Part shown: in pieces, positions 44,268-54,215 of the stretch | Position numbering within the stretch: the stretch's first letter is position 1 | How the letters are laid out: every line of letters begins with the position of its first letter | NCBI GenBank assembly: GCA_022510625.1 | Contig: JAFLTD010000001.1 | Span: forward strand, 1-64,000 | Origin: Lachnospiraceae bacterium | Lineage (GTDB): Bacteria; Bacillota; Clostridia; Lachnospirales; Lachnospiraceae | Length of the DNA: 64,000 nt | Direction: 5' to 3' | Program-made: the position numbers and the translations under genes | The notes under the pieces: generated by a model | What the model saw: the letters and a program-made list of their open reading frames with translations, nothing else | The model's database searches: none | Told to the model about the DNA's origin: nothing

Positions 44268-45479
44268 CTATTTCAACAGATAACCGCTCGATATCATCAC
44301 ATAAATCGCCATATAGATCACATTCGGGATACAGACCGCACCCATCTTGATGATCACCTTATAATCCCGCCGCACAACAGCCAAACACAATGCCGTCAAC
44401 GCCATCAGCACGCACACAAGAAACACCGCTATGGAACTGCATATACCCGCCGTCATATTGACGCACACAAACAGAATCCAAAGCCCTGCATCCGCATGAC
44501 GCTTATGTCCCGAACCCTCAGGATGATTCCCTGCTGCATTGTCATAGATCCACAGGAACATCCAAAACAACGCGGGAATCACCAAACTTCCCGCCACAGC
44601 CTTTCCCTGCCATGTTCTGGTCAGAAAAAAGGTCTCATTGGTATAGATGGAGACATTGCCGAAAATCTGAAACAGTCCCATAAGAATCATAAAAATCGGC
44701 AGATTCTCCTTATGCAAAATGTCATCCGCATCTCCCGCACTTCGTCGAAGAACACCCTCGCAGAAAAGTGCTTTCCCAATCTCATAATGGATAAGATACC
44801 CCAGCGGAATGATCACAAGAGGTATCACCAAATGTGACACAATTGTCGCATGAATACCGCTCTTTGACGCCACATATGCGATCCACATCGGAAAGACCGC
44901 CAGCACATGTCTGACATCCAAATCCGTAGGTCTGCCCGTATAGGGCAGGATGCGGTACATCACATCCGCCTGCTGTGCGATCAGCGATTCGACCACATAG
45001 TAGGCATCGTCACCGTCAAAGGATGCATAAGCTGCCGCTTTGTATAATTGAAAACCCAGCAGCGCAAAAAACAGAAGCCATTCTATCCGCTCAGCCGGGG
45101 ACATTGTCCGAACATGTCCGACAACACGCGCCACAGATCTGACACTTGTGTCATATCGTTGCCCCTCCGTATCCAAAGAACCCAAGAACAGACTCGGTCC
45201 CTGCCGCTTCCGGTTCCGGAACATAAGACCCAGACCGGTGATCGCACACAGAATACTAATCACAGTAAAACAGACCGATGCCACCTTGAAATTATCATAC
45301 TTGACAAACAGCACCATCGGAATCGTCGTCACTTCAAATACCGCCCACATAACAAAATAGCCGGCCAGCATTACGAAGCCGGGATTTCTCTTATCCGCCG
45401 ATATAAAATTAGCCGGTATCAGACCGATGCAAAGCGGTATGACCACAAGCCAGAAAAGTAAACCAAGAATGTGTAACAT
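44268..45479 (-). CDS. DUF6077-like polytopic membrane protein, GT-C candidate
   Basis: 403 residues with about ten predicted helices; ATG with GAGG upstream and a good promoter. It resembles the family I remember as DUF6077. After a short soluble linker and one helix comes YASFDGDDAYYV (Asp155, Asp157, Asp158), an acidic cluster at the membrane surface such as GT-C glycosyltransferases use to bind a polyprenyl-phosphate sugar. The family has no experimentally assigned role that I know of. Its neighbours are an MBOAT pair and a flippase, consistent with glycan assembly on the outer face. Confidence 0.65.
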   Translation of the reverse strand: MLHILGLLFWLVVIPLCIGLIPANFISADKRNPGFVMLAGYFVMWAVFEVTTIPMVLFVKYDNFKVASVCFTVISILCAITGLGLMFRNRKRQGPSLFLGSLDTEGQRYDTSVRSVARVVGHVRTMSPAERIEWLLFFALLGFQLYKAAAYASFDGDDAYYVVESLIAQQADVMYRILPYTGRPTDLDVRHVLAVFPMWIAYVASKSGIHATIVSHLVIPLVIIPLGYLIHYEIGKALFCEGVLRRSAGDADDILHKENLPIFMILMGLFQIFGNVSIYTNETFFLTRTWQGKAVAGSLVIPALFWMFLWIYDNAAGNHPEGSGHKRHADAGLWILFVCVNMTAGICSSIAVFLVCVLMALTALCLAVVRRDYKVIIKMGAVCIPNVIYMAIYVMISSGYLLK

Positions 45480-45512
45480 AAGGACCTCTTTTTCTTACTC
45501 GCATGTACGCAT

Positions 45513-45541
45513 ATTATACCACACTGTACATTTTCCCGCAA
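45513..45541 (-). promoter_or_regulatory. Sigma-A promoter of the DUF6077/MBOAT unit
   Basis: On the minus strand TTGCGG, 17 bases, TATAAT. It lies about 35 bp before the start codon at 45479 and would transcribe the genes from there to 40841. Confidence 0.75.
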
Positions 45542-45613
45542 ATATGGTAAACTACTATCTGTTAGCTTGAATATACGACACGGCAACACATCAAATCAAA
45601 TGCGAGGTAATCC

Positions 45614-47167
45614 ATGAAGAAAGTATATATCATCGGCGCAGGTCCTGCCGGTCTCACCGCCGCATACGAATTATTGAAGCAGAGCAAAGACTATGAAGTC
45701 GTTGTTCTGGAAGAGAGCGATGCCATGGGCGGCATATCCAAAACCGTCAATTATAAGGGCAACCGCATGGACATGGGCGGACATCGTTTTTTCTCCAAAG
45801 TACCGGCGGTAAACGAGTGGTGGAACAATATGCTCCCCCTTCAGGGCAGCCCGGCATACGATGATATCAAACTGTCAAGAAACGTTGCACTGGAAAACGG
45901 CGGTCCCGACCCGGAGAAAGAGGATCGGGTCATGCTTACAAGAAACCGTGTTTCCCGTATTTACTATGACCAGAAATTTTTCGACTATCCCATCAGTTTA
46001 AAATGGGAAACCTTTGCCAACATGGGACTGCTTACGGATATCGTCGCGGCATTCAGCTATATGAAGGCCGTCATACACAAACGCGAGGTAAAATCCCTTG
46101 AGGATTTCTATATCAACCGTTTCGGTAAAAAACTTTACTCTATGTTCTTCGAGCACTATACGGAGAACCTGTGGGGACGCCACCCGAGTGAGATCGATCC
46201 CAGTTGGGGAGCACAGCGCGCCAAAGGGCTTTCCGTTTTCGCCATTATCAAGGACATGTTTGGCAAACTGCTGCCCGGCAAGAAGAATCGCCATGTGGAA
46301 ACTTCTTTGATTGAATCATTCAGTTATCCGAAACTCGGTCCCGGCCAGCTGTGGGATGTGACCGCTTCCGAAATCGAGAAGATGGGCGGCCAAATTCTGA
46401 AAAATTCAAAAGTTGTTTCTTTCGAGAAAAATGCGGACAACCGTATTGTTTCACTGACTTATGAACAGAACGGACAGTCCCGGAAAGCGGAGGGCGATAT
46501 TTTCATCTCCTCCATGCCCATCAAAGATTTGGTGGGAGGCATGAACGACGTTCCCGCGAAGGAGGCATCCATCGCCGCCGGTCTGCCCTACCGTGACTAC
46601 AGAACACTCGGTGTATTGATTCGTAAACTGAACCTGCAGAATAAGACCAAAATAAAAACAATCGGCAACATCGTGCCTGACAACTGGATCTATGTTCATG
46701 ACCGCACGGTAAAACTCGGTCGTTTTCAGATTTACAACAACTGGTCCCCCTACATGGTAGACGACCTGGAGCACACTGTCTGGATCGGACTGGAATATTT
46801 CTGCAATGAGGGAGACGAAATCTGGAACATGCCGGAGGAGGACTTCTCCGCTTTCGGCATTGCGGAGATGATTCGGATGGGCTTGATCGACAGCAGGGAA
46901 GATGTGATTGATACTCATTCGGAATCCGTCAAGAAAGCTTATCCGGCATATTTTGACACTTACAATGACATCGACATCCTGATCGACTACCTAAAGTCCA
47001 TCGACAACCTCTACTGCGTGGGCAGAAACGGTCAGCACCGGTACAATAACATCGATCATTCCATGATGACCTCCTTCGAGACGGTGAAACACATCTTAAA
47101 CGGCGGCAGCAAAGACCCCATCTGGGATGTCAACACCGAGAAGGAATATCACGAGGCAAAATCCTGA
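45614..47167 (+). CDS. NAD(P)/FAD-dependent oxidoreductase
   Basis: 517 residues; ATG preceded by GCGAGG. The dinucleotide-binding fold is at the N terminus ([18 protein letters not shown], 4-21, followed by the acidic residue of VVVLEESD), with GGISKTV and MGGHRFFSK in the style of protoporphyrinogen-oxidase / UDP-galactopyranose-mutase-like flavoproteins. The C-terminal FAD contact is around [18 protein letters not shown]. The [16 protein letters not shown] segment resembles mutase-like enzymes found in glycan clusters. It may act on a nucleotide or lipid-linked sugar. It is a plus-strand island whose end overlaps the convergent flippase gene by 19 bp. Confidence 0.75.
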   Translation: MKKVYIIGAGPAGLTAAYELLKQSKDYEVVVLEESDAMGGISKTVNYKGNRMDMGGHRFFSKVPAVNEWWNNMLPLQGSPAYDDIKLSRNVALENGGPDPEKEDRVMLTRNRVSRIYYDQKFFDYPISLKWETFANMGLLTDIVAAFSYMKAVIHKREVKSLEDFYINRFGKKLYSMFFEHYTENLWGRHPSEIDPSWGAQRAKGLSVFAIIKDMFGKLLPGKKNRHVETSLIESFSYPKLGPGQLWDVTASEIEKMGGQILKNSKVVSFEKNADNRIVSLTYEQNGQSRKAEGDIFISSMPIKDLVGGMNDVPAKEASIAAGLPYRDYRTLGVLIRKLNLQNKTKIKTIGNIVPDNWIYVHDRTVKLGRFQIYNNWSPYMVDDLEHTVWIGLEYFCNEGDEIWNMPEEDFSAFGIAEMIRMGLIDSREDVIDTHSESVKKAYPAYFDTYNDIDILIDYLKSIDNLYCVGRNGQHRYNNIDHSMMTSFETVKHILNGGSKDPIWDVNTEKEYHEAKS

Positions 47168-48186
47168 CGTCGTGCCGCGGACAATAAATTGCCTCCAACC
47201 ACCATCATACCTGCAATCAGCGGAAAATAGAAGCTGATTGTGCGCGTCACGTACAGTGACGGCATCAGGTATGTGCCGGTAAATATTCCCGTGAACACAT
47301 TTCGGTACATGAGCTCTGTGATTCCCTGTGCGCCCGGCACCGGCAGCATGTCTACGGCGATGTATATGGATGCCTGCAAAAGCATCACCGTCAACGCATC
47401 GCTTCCTTCCAACGCGAAACCCCGATAGACAATCCACGCCAAGAGAAAGACACTGCATCTTTGCAGCAATGTGAAGAGGCCGACACACAACACTTTTCCC
47501 TTATGGGTAAGCAGAAAGTCTACCGCATCCCGATATCCGCCGACAAATCGTTCTATCTTCTCAATCCTTTCTTCCGATGCCTTGAAAATCTTTATCTTTA
47601 CGAGCATCTTCTCTGCCTTAAGCATCACTCTTTGGATTCCACCCGGAGCGAGCATGACTGCCAACAGAATCAGCACCAAAGTCGAATTTAACACCAATCC
47701 CAGAAGATATAGTGGAAAGAACTCCCGCAGATAAATCCTGAGCGGTCGATGCCAGAAGATCAGCATAGCGATACCGATCAATACCAGAACAAATTTATAG
47801 ATCAGCGCCACCGTCATCAGGACAACCGACGACTCCGACAAGCCGTTCTTGTCCTTACACATGTAATAGAGCTGCATGGGCTGTCCGCCCGTGGCCGAGG
47901 GCGTGATGCCGGAATAGAAGAAGCCGATGAAAGAATAGGAAATGCACCTGCATATACTGCTTTTGCCGTTCAGGGAGCGAAGCAGATAACAGATCATAAC
48001 ACCCTCTGCGCCGACGAAAAACAGCGCAGTCAAAAGAGCCATACCTATTGCCGGCAGAGAAAGTCTGCGAAGCGCGTTGCCGATCTGCTCCATATCCTGC
48101 CCGTGAAAGACCGTATAGAATGACAATCCCATCACGAGCAGAAAAAAAGCACCTTCCAAGATTCTTTTTCTGCTAAATGGTAACAA
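47149..48186 (-). CDS. LPG-synthase-type (UPF0104) flippase-like membrane protein
   Basis: 345 residues if TTG at 48186 is the start; GGAGG lies nine bases upstream and no ATG precedes the first helix. A longer TTG start at 48207 is possible. About eight helices. Family motifs: [22 protein letters not shown] (about 80-100) and [11 protein letters not shown] (about 280). Members of this family include the flippase half of MprF and AglD-like proteins that handle polyprenyl-linked sugars. It overlaps the upstream gene by 14 bp, so translation is coupled. A role in moving a lipid-linked glycan precursor fits the neighbourhood. Confidence 0.8.
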   Translation of the reverse strand: MLPFSRKRILEGAFFLLVMGLSFYTVFHGQDMEQIGNALRRLSLPAIGMALLTALFFVGAEGVMICYLLRSLNGKSSICRCISYSFIGFFYSGITPSATGGQPMQLYYMCKDKNGLSESSVVLMTVALIYKFVLVLIGIAMLIFWHRPLRIYLREFFPLYLLGLVLNSTLVLILLAVMLAPGGIQRVMLKAEKMLVKIKIFKASEERIEKIERFVGGYRDAVDFLLTHKGKVLCVGLFTLLQRCSVFLLAWIVYRGFALEGSDALTVMLLQASIYIAVDMLPVPGAQGITELMYRNVFTGIFTGTYLMPSLYVTRTISFYFPLIAGMMVVGGNLLSAARRQDFAS

Positions 48187-48700
48187 ACTCCGCCAGCCTC
48201 CCTTCAAAGACAGTCTTTTTGTTCGGATAGAGATAGAAATCCCTGGGTGTCACAAGAGAAAAGTGCTTCGACGATATATCGATGTGATTTTCATGGAGCA
48301 GCCTCGCTATATACGAAGAGCAGGTATAATGATTCTTCTGATAAAAAGGAATGCCGCACACAATGAACATAAGTCCCAATACCGCATAGTGATGTCTCAG
48401 TCTTAGCCTGTAATCTTTCCGAAGCTGTTCCCCGATTCTCTCTTTCTGCTCCGCACTGCACTCCAACTCGCAGACCAGATAGTCAGCGTCGGGAAAAGCC
48501 TCCAGTATCCGATATTTATCCTCCCGCTCGAACCCGGCAAAAATCGGAATTCGCGGATTTCTCCTGCCGAAACTGTATGCCTCCTCAAGCTCTGCATCCA
48601 TGGAGATCACTACGTGTATGTATTTCTGTCTCAGAAAACGGCGGATGATATATGCAAAAAATCCCGGTGTGTCCACCATCGCAAGATAAATGTGCTCCAT
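48173..48700 (-). CDS. NlpC/P60-like (YiiX type) predicted cysteine peptidase or amidase
   Basis: 175 residues from the ATG at 48700, with GGAG upstream; an earlier in-frame ATG at 48763 has no ribosome binding site. The opening YLAMVDTPGFFAYIIRRF is followed by YIHVVISM (His) and later YTCSSYIARLL with Cys, the order seen in permuted papain-like YiiX/YebB proteins. One hydrophobic segment (about 110-125) may touch the membrane. If active it could cut an amide in the wall or in a lipid. It lies between a glycosyltransferase and the flippase gene, overlapping the latter. Confidence 0.55.
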   Translation of the reverse strand: MEHIYLAMVDTPGFFAYIIRRFLRQKYIHVVISMDAELEEAYSFGRRNPRIPIFAGFEREDKYRILEAFPDADYLVCELECSAEQKERIGEQLRKDYRLRLRHHYAVLGLMFIVCGIPFYQKNHYTCSSYIARLLHENHIDISSKHFSLVTPRDFYLYPNKKTVFEGRLAEFVTI

Positions 48701-48766
48701 CTTCTCTTTCTCCGTACTGTTTACCTTTTTAAGTAATCCGTCTTGTTGTGTTCTGCCCGACATTCA

Positions 48767-49825
48767 TCACTGAAACTGATAAATTCTCCGCGCTGCGCGG
48801 TATCCGCCCCGTGTGAGCAGACCGCCCAATCTTCCCGGCAGATAAGTCAGCCCGCTTACCGTCGTATATTTCAGGCGGAAATACAGTCTGATATTTTCCT
48901 CTTTGACATTGTTCCACAATCTCTTTCTCTTGCCGTATGCCTCCTGTGAGTTGATGAGAAGCAGATGGATGGATGAGATTGCCATCATAATAGAGATGTT
49001 GCGGCACATGTACTCCGCAAGCTTCGGATATTCCTCCCTCACTTCGTTCAGGTCCACACACTTAAATACAATTTCCGTCACTTTGATCTGCTGATCGATA
49101 CGGCTCATCAGAACTTTTTCATTGACAGACTGATCTTCCCGTCCGATATAGTAGTGATACAGATCAATATCCATGTAATATATACGGCGCACATAGGGCA
49201 GCGGCTTGTAGGCAAAAATATTGTCCACATAGAAAGTGTGTTCCGGCAGAACGACCCCGGACTGCCGGAGCAGTGCCGTCCTGAATATCAGCGCGTGCAT
49301 GATCAGATACTGCGATGTATGGAACTTCCCGATATCGTTCCAATCGCACGTCTCCTCCGTGGGGAACACATTTCTGTAATGTATGGTATGCTGTGTTCCT
49401 TCATCCAGATGATCGTAGATATAATTACAGACAAACAGATCGGGAACTTCTCTGATCAGTCCCGCTTCTTTCATGGTGCAGAATCTTTTGACCTTGTCTA
49501 ACAATTTGAGATATGCCTCTCTGTCCAGCCAGTCATCAGAGTCCACAACCTTGTAAAATATACCGTTTGCCAGCTCCAGTCCTTTGTTGACTCCCGAACC
49601 GTGTCCGCCGTTTTCCTTATGTACCGCTCTGACGATGCCGGGATAAATCTTCTCATAGTAATCGGCAATTTCTCCGGTCATGTCCGTTGACCCATCGTCC
49701 ACGACAATAATCTCGACATCCTCCCCGCCGACAAGAAGTGATTCGATGCAGCGCTTCATATAATCCTGTGAATTGTAGCAGGGCACTGCGAATGATATGT
49801 ATTTTGTTCCTTTCGTGCTTTGCAT
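48767..49825 (-). CDS. Family 2 glycosyltransferase
   Basis: 352 residues from the ATG at 49825 with GGAGG six bases upstream; a TTG two codons earlier is rejected. GT-A domain: ISFAVPCYNSQDYM, VVDDGSTD, ENGGHGSGVNKGL and VVDSDDWLD (DxD near 100). The C-terminal third is helical and basic, as in capsule transferases that bind the membrane surface. This type adds a sugar from a nucleotide donor to a lipid-linked acceptor in the cytoplasm. Its sugar is unknown. Confidence 0.88.
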   Translation of the reverse strand: MQSTKGTKYISFAVPCYNSQDYMKRCIESLLVGGEDVEIIVVDDGSTDMTGEIADYYEKIYPGIVRAVHKENGGHGSGVNKGLELANGIFYKVVDSDDWLDREAYLKLLDKVKRFCTMKEAGLIREVPDLFVCNYIYDHLDEGTQHTIHYRNVFPTEETCDWNDIGKFHTSQYLIMHALIFRTALLRQSGVVLPEHTFYVDNIFAYKPLPYVRRIYYMDIDLYHYYIGREDQSVNEKVLMSRIDQQIKVTEIVFKCVDLNEVREEYPKLAEYMCRNISIMMAISSIHLLLINSQEAYGKRKRLWNNVKEENIRLYFRLKYTTVSGLTYLPGRLGGLLTRGGYRAARRIYQFQ

Positions 49826-49955
49826 GTCCAACCTCCGGTCTTGTATTGTAGTTCTGTATCTTTTCGGTTCTTCTTTTCACTTTCTACCAATCATAACGGA
49901 AGAAACTATGGATTTTCTTCAAAGAATTCTTAAAAAAAACTTAAGTTTATGCACA

Positions 49956-50024
49956 TAAAAAACTCCGGCATATCTTAAAAAGTTCACTTTTACGTAAAAG
50001 CCTCTTTCTAAAATATGTCGGAGT
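49956..50024 (-). terminator. Large-loop terminator after the SGNH lipoprotein gene
   Basis: ACTCCGGCATAT (49962-49973) pairs with ATATGTCGGAGT (50013-50024), 12 bp with one wobble pair, and is followed leftward by six U. The 39-base loop contains a perfect 14-bp palindrome CTTTTACGTAAAAG (49987-50000), so a two-tier hairpin forms. Confidence 0.8.
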
Positions 50025-50042
50025 GAATCAGACCGGCTGACT

Positions 50043-51005
50043 TTACTCGTCTAGCTCAAATCCCAGGGCACTCAATACCGCCCGCTCTATGTATTCCATG
50101 CCGTCCGGCGTAAAGTGCACACCGTCGGTTGTCATCTCTTTTAAATTATCAATCTCAATTCCGCAGTGATACAGATCGATCACAGGTATGCCTTTGTTGT
50201 CCGCAATCATCCGGATCTGCTTCGAATAATCATCCGCTGTCAGTTGAAGATTATTCGTATACATGATAAACGGTTGTTTTGTTCCCCAATCGCCCACCTG
50301 TGCAAGGGTACAGCAATAAATCTGCGCCGCCGGATAGTGACTTTCCAATTTATCCAGCATCATAGTATAGGCATCACTGAAATTATCAATCATACCCTCA
50401 TCCACTAATGCCGTTCCGTCATTGTCACCAATGGGAATACTTTTCAGCAGATCATTCGTCCCCATATAAACTATGATGATATCGGGCATCTTACCTTGTT
50501 TTCCTGTCAATAACGATATCCGGTAATCACTGCAGCCGTATTTCGGTTCATCCATGCTGAGAGAATCTCCCACACAGGTACTACCGGAACTGGAACCGTC
50601 GGAACACAATTCCAACCCCGTATCCTCAATCAATCGCATCCACCACGTCTGAGATACATCTGTCAGCTGTCCGCTCATCGGATAATAAACGGCACATCCT
50701 TCCGGTATCCATCCGTCATAAGTGGATATGCTGTCTCCCAGAATCGACAGACTGCACCCTTCATAGGTGACTTCTTCCTCCACGCTCCCCGACTCAACCT
50801 GTTCATCCTGCACACCGGAGCTGCTTTGTTCGTCTGCCGTAACCTCTTCTTCTGCTTCCGCGCCGTCACCCGCCTCTGTGATTTCATCGGCATGTATATC
50901 TTCGTCCGCCACGGTGCCGCTGCCGGCCGAACCGCATCCTGCCATAAACAGAACCATCAGACCGACGCATAACAGTGTGTTCTTCAACCCGCCTTTTCTC
51001 ATCAT
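50043..51005 (-). CDS. SGNH/GDSL hydrolase lipoprotein
   Basis: 320 residues. N-terminal signal with lipobox-like FMAGC, so Cys24 would be lipidated and the protein anchored outside the membrane. An Asp/Glu-rich linker (about 30-80) leads to a complete SGNH domain: block I SILGDSIST (catalytic Ser), block III YMGTNDL and block V DGVHFTPDGMEYI with Asp-x-x-His. Probably an esterase that removes or moves acyl groups on surface glycans. It begins 13 bp after a radical SAM gene in the same direction; a terminator follows. Confidence 0.85.
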   Translation of the reverse strand: MMRKGGLKNTLLCVGLMVLFMAGCGSAGSGTVADEDIHADEITEAGDGAEAEEEVTADEQSSSGVQDEQVESGSVEEEVTYEGCSLSILGDSISTYDGWIPEGCAVYYPMSGQLTDVSQTWWMRLIEDTGLELCSDGSSSGSTCVGDSLSMDEPKYGCSDYRISLLTGKQGKMPDIIIVYMGTNDLLKSIPIGDNDGTALVDEGMIDNFSDAYTMMLDKLESHYPAAQIYCCTLAQVGDWGTKQPFIMYTNNLQLTADDYSKQIRMIADNKGIPVIDLYHCGIEIDNLKEMTTDGVHFTPDGMEYIERAVLSALGFELDE

Positions 51006-51018
51006 ATCCGTATATCCT

Positions 51019-51999
51019 TTATCTTCTAAATACTGATTGTCTTGCCCCGTGTAATTGATCGTGGTGTTTCAAAACATCGTTCACCGCATCCATACGCAAT
51101 CCCGCATCTATGAAATCACAGTACTTACAGAAAGGATAATTATCTCTTCCGTCCCTGATGGCACGGCGAAGCTTTTGATAAGGTTCACTGTTCCATCCGT
51201 CCTTCAAGGATACTTCGTTCAAATCTGCCAGATCAGTCACTTCAAAATTATCGCAGCAACAGATACCCATCTTACCGTTGGGCATGATCCACATATCCGT
51301 GTAGGGCATCAGACATGTTTCTTTGATAATTTTTTGGGTGCCCCGCTTATTCGGCGCGCTGCCCGCACGGTTCGTAAGAACCTCCTTCAGATAACGAATC
51401 TGGATCAATATATCCACGTCTTTAAATTCGTCCGGATGTGCCTTGACATAATCATAGATTTCTTTGACGTTGTCATGCATCTTCATATCGAGACAGTAAT
51501 TGTTGATGATCAGCTGGTTCACATACGGAACAATCGATTTCACCTTGTCGATATTCAAGAGCAGTCCGTTGGTGGACATGAATATAAATGCATCCGGAAG
51601 CTGTTCCCTCGCATACTTATGAAATTCCACAATTCGCGTATCAAGCCACGGCTCATTGTTGCCGTATAGGGTCAGATGCCCTTTATAGTTCCAATCCCGC
51701 AGCTGATCGATCACGGAATAATATATCTCATCTTTCATTCTCATGTACGGACGTTTCTCCGCATGAATGTTGGCAGTACAGAACTCGCATGTGCTGTTGC
51801 ACCGGTTCACGGTCTCCAAATTGACGACCACCGGGTGCGGTGGTTCCTTGTGTGAAAAGAAATATTCAATATACTTTTTCTGCTGCCGCCTTCTGGTAAT
51901 AAACTGAAGTTTCAAATAACTCTCACTGGCTAACACCGGCAGATATTTTCTGGCATTCCAGCCCACCACTCCCAAAAAGTTGTGTACTCTGATAGACAT
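51019..51999 (-). CDS. Radical SAM protein with SPASM-like C-terminal cysteines
   Basis: 326 residues from the ATG at 51999 (weak GGTG upstream; TTG or GTG starts 9-12 bases earlier are possible). The radical SAM cluster motif is CNSTCEFC (C-x3-C-x2-C) near residue 70, followed by LTLYGNNEPWLD. A second cysteine set, ETCLMPYTDMWIMPNGKMGICCCDN and YPFCKYC, resembles a SPASM auxiliary iron-sulfur site. Such enzymes act on peptides, sugars or lipids by radical chemistry. Placed between the DUF6044-like gene and the SGNH lipoprotein gene, it may modify a glycan or lipid precursor; substrate unknown. Confidence 0.85.
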   Translation of the reverse strand: MSIRVHNFLGVVGWNARKYLPVLASESYLKLQFITRRRQQKKYIEYFFSHKEPPHPVVVNLETVNRCNSTCEFCTANIHAEKRPYMRMKDEIYYSVIDQLRDWNYKGHLTLYGNNEPWLDTRIVEFHKYAREQLPDAFIFMSTNGLLLNIDKVKSIVPYVNQLIINNYCLDMKMHDNVKEIYDYVKAHPDEFKDVDILIQIRYLKEVLTNRAGSAPNKRGTQKIIKETCLMPYTDMWIMPNGKMGICCCDNFEVTDLADLNEVSLKDGWNSEPYQKLRRAIRDGRDNYPFCKYCDFIDAGLRMDAVNDVLKHHDQLHGARQSVFRR

Positions 52000-52022
52000 A
52001 TTCGTCACCAAGCCTTTCTCTA

Positions 52023-53777
52023 TTAATTCGCTCTATACACATAGACCGTACAGCTTCCGTCCCGCGCCGTATAACTGTTGACCGGGTACAATCCCGACTC
52101 CATGGCATTTGTCAGCTCGAACCGGGAGAAAATATATTCTCCGTCCAGCGCGCGAAAAGCCTCTGTATCTATATAAATATCATAATCCGTAGCATATACC
52201 GTTTTCGTCGCATTGACAATACTCAGATCCGTTCCCGAATACAAATAAGCTCTGGCGCCCCAGTCATCATAATATATTCGCGTCGCTTCCACCCTGTCCA
52301 GTGCAGGAGCAATCACCTTGCGAAAATCGTCCTTGTACTGCTGCGGATAAAAGCCCAGATATCCGTCCAATGTAGCAATCCCGTTATATTCCAGCACAGC
52401 GGGATGGAAACCGTAAGCTGCCGACCATTCACCCTGGTAATCGATATCCTCTTTAATCCCATCAAAAAGCTCGCACGCATAGAACTGTTCGTAGTCCAGG
52501 TCATCGACTTCCACACCGTGGAAATACTCATATGCCCTGTTATAGCATGTGAAATACAGATCATTGTATCTGTTCGGTGTCAGAATAATGACAAGTACGG
52601 CAGCGCAGATGATGAAATTGGCAACCCACATCTGCCACACCCCCGCATCATACAGCCTGATCAAAACCATAAACAGTGCAGCATACCACAAAAACGGATT
52701 AAAGAAGATCGTCCTGTTAAACTGCCAGCCAGTTAGCGGCGGAACGAGCGCCTCCACAAACGACCTCAGCGGTTCACAGTCATACAACCCGTAAATCACA
52801 CTGTTGAACAGAATAAACAACATAATAAAGTTAAACGGATCATGGAAAATTTGTTTCCCCTGCTTTTTCCGCAAATACAAACCATTATTGATCACAAAAT
52901 ACAACATACAGACCGGCAGCACCACTTTGCCCTGTACGCCATCCGCATGGAAGATTCCCTCCCGCCATACCGTGACTACTTCCTGCAAAACCTCCCGCAC
53001 GGACAGGCTCGGATTGACGACGGTGGAACGAATCGTCACCTCATCACTAAATAACATCTGTCCGAACAGGCGATACTCACACACCGTATATCCCAAGGCC
53101 AGCACGATCAGACCTAACGCCAAAGACCATGCCGGTTTTTTATCCCGTATGGAAAGCCATAAAACGGCAATCACCAGATATCCCAGAATAAAGATGCCGT
53201 GATAAGAAAAATAGGACACAAGCGGATAGGCAAGCAATGCCGGATACCACTGCTTTCCCTCATTCCGGTATATCTTAATGAGAAGATACACGCACAGGGG
53301 TATCGAAGCAAATGCAAAACCGAACGCCGGGAAAACCCAAAGGATACCATACGCAAATCCCGTCATATAAATGATGGGACGATAATGTGCGCATCGATCC
53401 TTGAACAATTCCCGAGCCAACAGGCGAAAAGAGAACATACCGATCAGAATCTTCCCAAGAATACCTAGTACGTACGCCGTGTAAGTCGGAAAAATCATAT
53501 ACAGTACACTGTACAGTGAAAGTTCCGAGGGAAGATTATCCCTGCTGACACCGCCCAGAAACGGCACATCCACGCCGTGTTTAAAAAAACTGTTTGTATT
53601 CTTCAACATCCGGAACTGTGCGAGAAACAGATCCATGTTATCGTGAACCGCAATATAACTGCGCTCCCCGTAACCGAAAAATACGCCTGCCGTCAGAAGC
53701 AGAAAACCTATGATCGGAAAATAAAACCAGTATTTCGTCAGCCATATGAACCATTTCCGGTCTTCCAGTCGTTTCAT
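52023..53777 (-). CDS. DUF6044-like polytopic membrane protein, GT-C candidate
   Basis: 584 residues; ATG with GAGG upstream, overlapping the GtrA stop by 4 bp (ATGA). About eleven helices up to residue 415, then a soluble outer domain of 170 residues. It resembles the family I remember as DUF6044 (YkoS-like). After the first helix lies YIAVHDNMDLF (His45, Asp46, Asp49), an acidic loop placed where GT-C transferases bind their lipid-phosphate sugar donor. Coupling to gtrA supports use of a polyprenyl-phosphate sugar. This functional proposal is inference. Confidence 0.65.
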   Translation of the reverse strand: MKRLEDRKWFIWLTKYWFYFPIIGFLLLTAGVFFGYGERSYIAVHDNMDLFLAQFRMLKNTNSFFKHGVDVPFLGGVSRDNLPSELSLYSVLYMIFPTYTAYVLGILGKILIGMFSFRLLARELFKDRCAHYRPIIYMTGFAYGILWVFPAFGFAFASIPLCVYLLIKIYRNEGKQWYPALLAYPLVSYFSYHGIFILGYLVIAVLWLSIRDKKPAWSLALGLIVLALGYTVCEYRLFGQMLFSDEVTIRSTVVNPSLSVREVLQEVVTVWREGIFHADGVQGKVVLPVCMLYFVINNGLYLRKKQGKQIFHDPFNFIMLFILFNSVIYGLYDCEPLRSFVEALVPPLTGWQFNRTIFFNPFLWYAALFMVLIRLYDAGVWQMWVANFIICAAVLVIILTPNRYNDLYFTCYNRAYEYFHGVEVDDLDYEQFYACELFDGIKEDIDYQGEWSAAYGFHPAVLEYNGIATLDGYLGFYPQQYKDDFRKVIAPALDRVEATRIYYDDWGARAYLYSGTDLSIVNATKTVYATDYDIYIDTEAFRALDGEYIFSRFELTNAMESGLYPVNSYTARDGSCTVYVYRAN

Positions 53778-54214
53778 CCGTTATTCCTCTTACGAAAAAC
53801 AAACAATTTCTGTCCGAAGAAATTCATGACGATAAAGATACCCATGCCCAGAACCATAGCTACATTGTCCACAACCTCTGCAGGCTGCGAATTAAGCAGA
53901 TATCTCACAAGCGGCCGTGCAGCGTTGAAAGCCACAAGATAACATACGATAATATTGATCGCAAACCGCCACGGCAGCCACTTATCCCGATGTTCCACCT
54001 TAAAAGTCACTTTAGCATTGGCATGGTAGGAAAAGATGCTTCCAATGAAATAAGATATTCCGCTGGAAAGATAGTAACTTAAGTGAATCAGATTATACAA
54101 AATCGCCATGATCCCCCACCCCATCAGGGTATTGATCACGCCCACCATACCAAAATGAATCACTTCCATTATGAACTCTTTGTAGTTGGCATACAATTCT
54201 TTTATTTTTATCAT
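53774..54214 (-). CDS. gtrA: GtrA-like polyprenyl-phosphate sugar flippase
   Basis: 146 residues from the ATG at 54214, directly after the TGA of the upstream gene (54216). Four helices (about 20-42, 47-65, 85-103 and 112-132) with the family opening FGMVGVINTLMGWG and the C-terminal NFFGQKLFVF. GtrA proteins are thought to move polyprenyl-phosphate-linked hexose across the membrane. The matching GtrB/DPM1-like synthase is probably the product of 59898-60833. It overlaps the next gene by 4 bp. Confidence 0.88.
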   Translation of the reverse strand: MIKIKELYANYKEFIMEVIHFGMVGVINTLMGWGIMAILYNLIHLSYYLSSGISYFIGSIFSYHANAKVTFKVEHRDKWLPWRFAINIIVCYLVAFNAARPLVRYLLNSQPAEVVDNVAMVLGMGIFIVMNFFGQKLFVFRKRNNG

Positions 54215-54215
54215 A

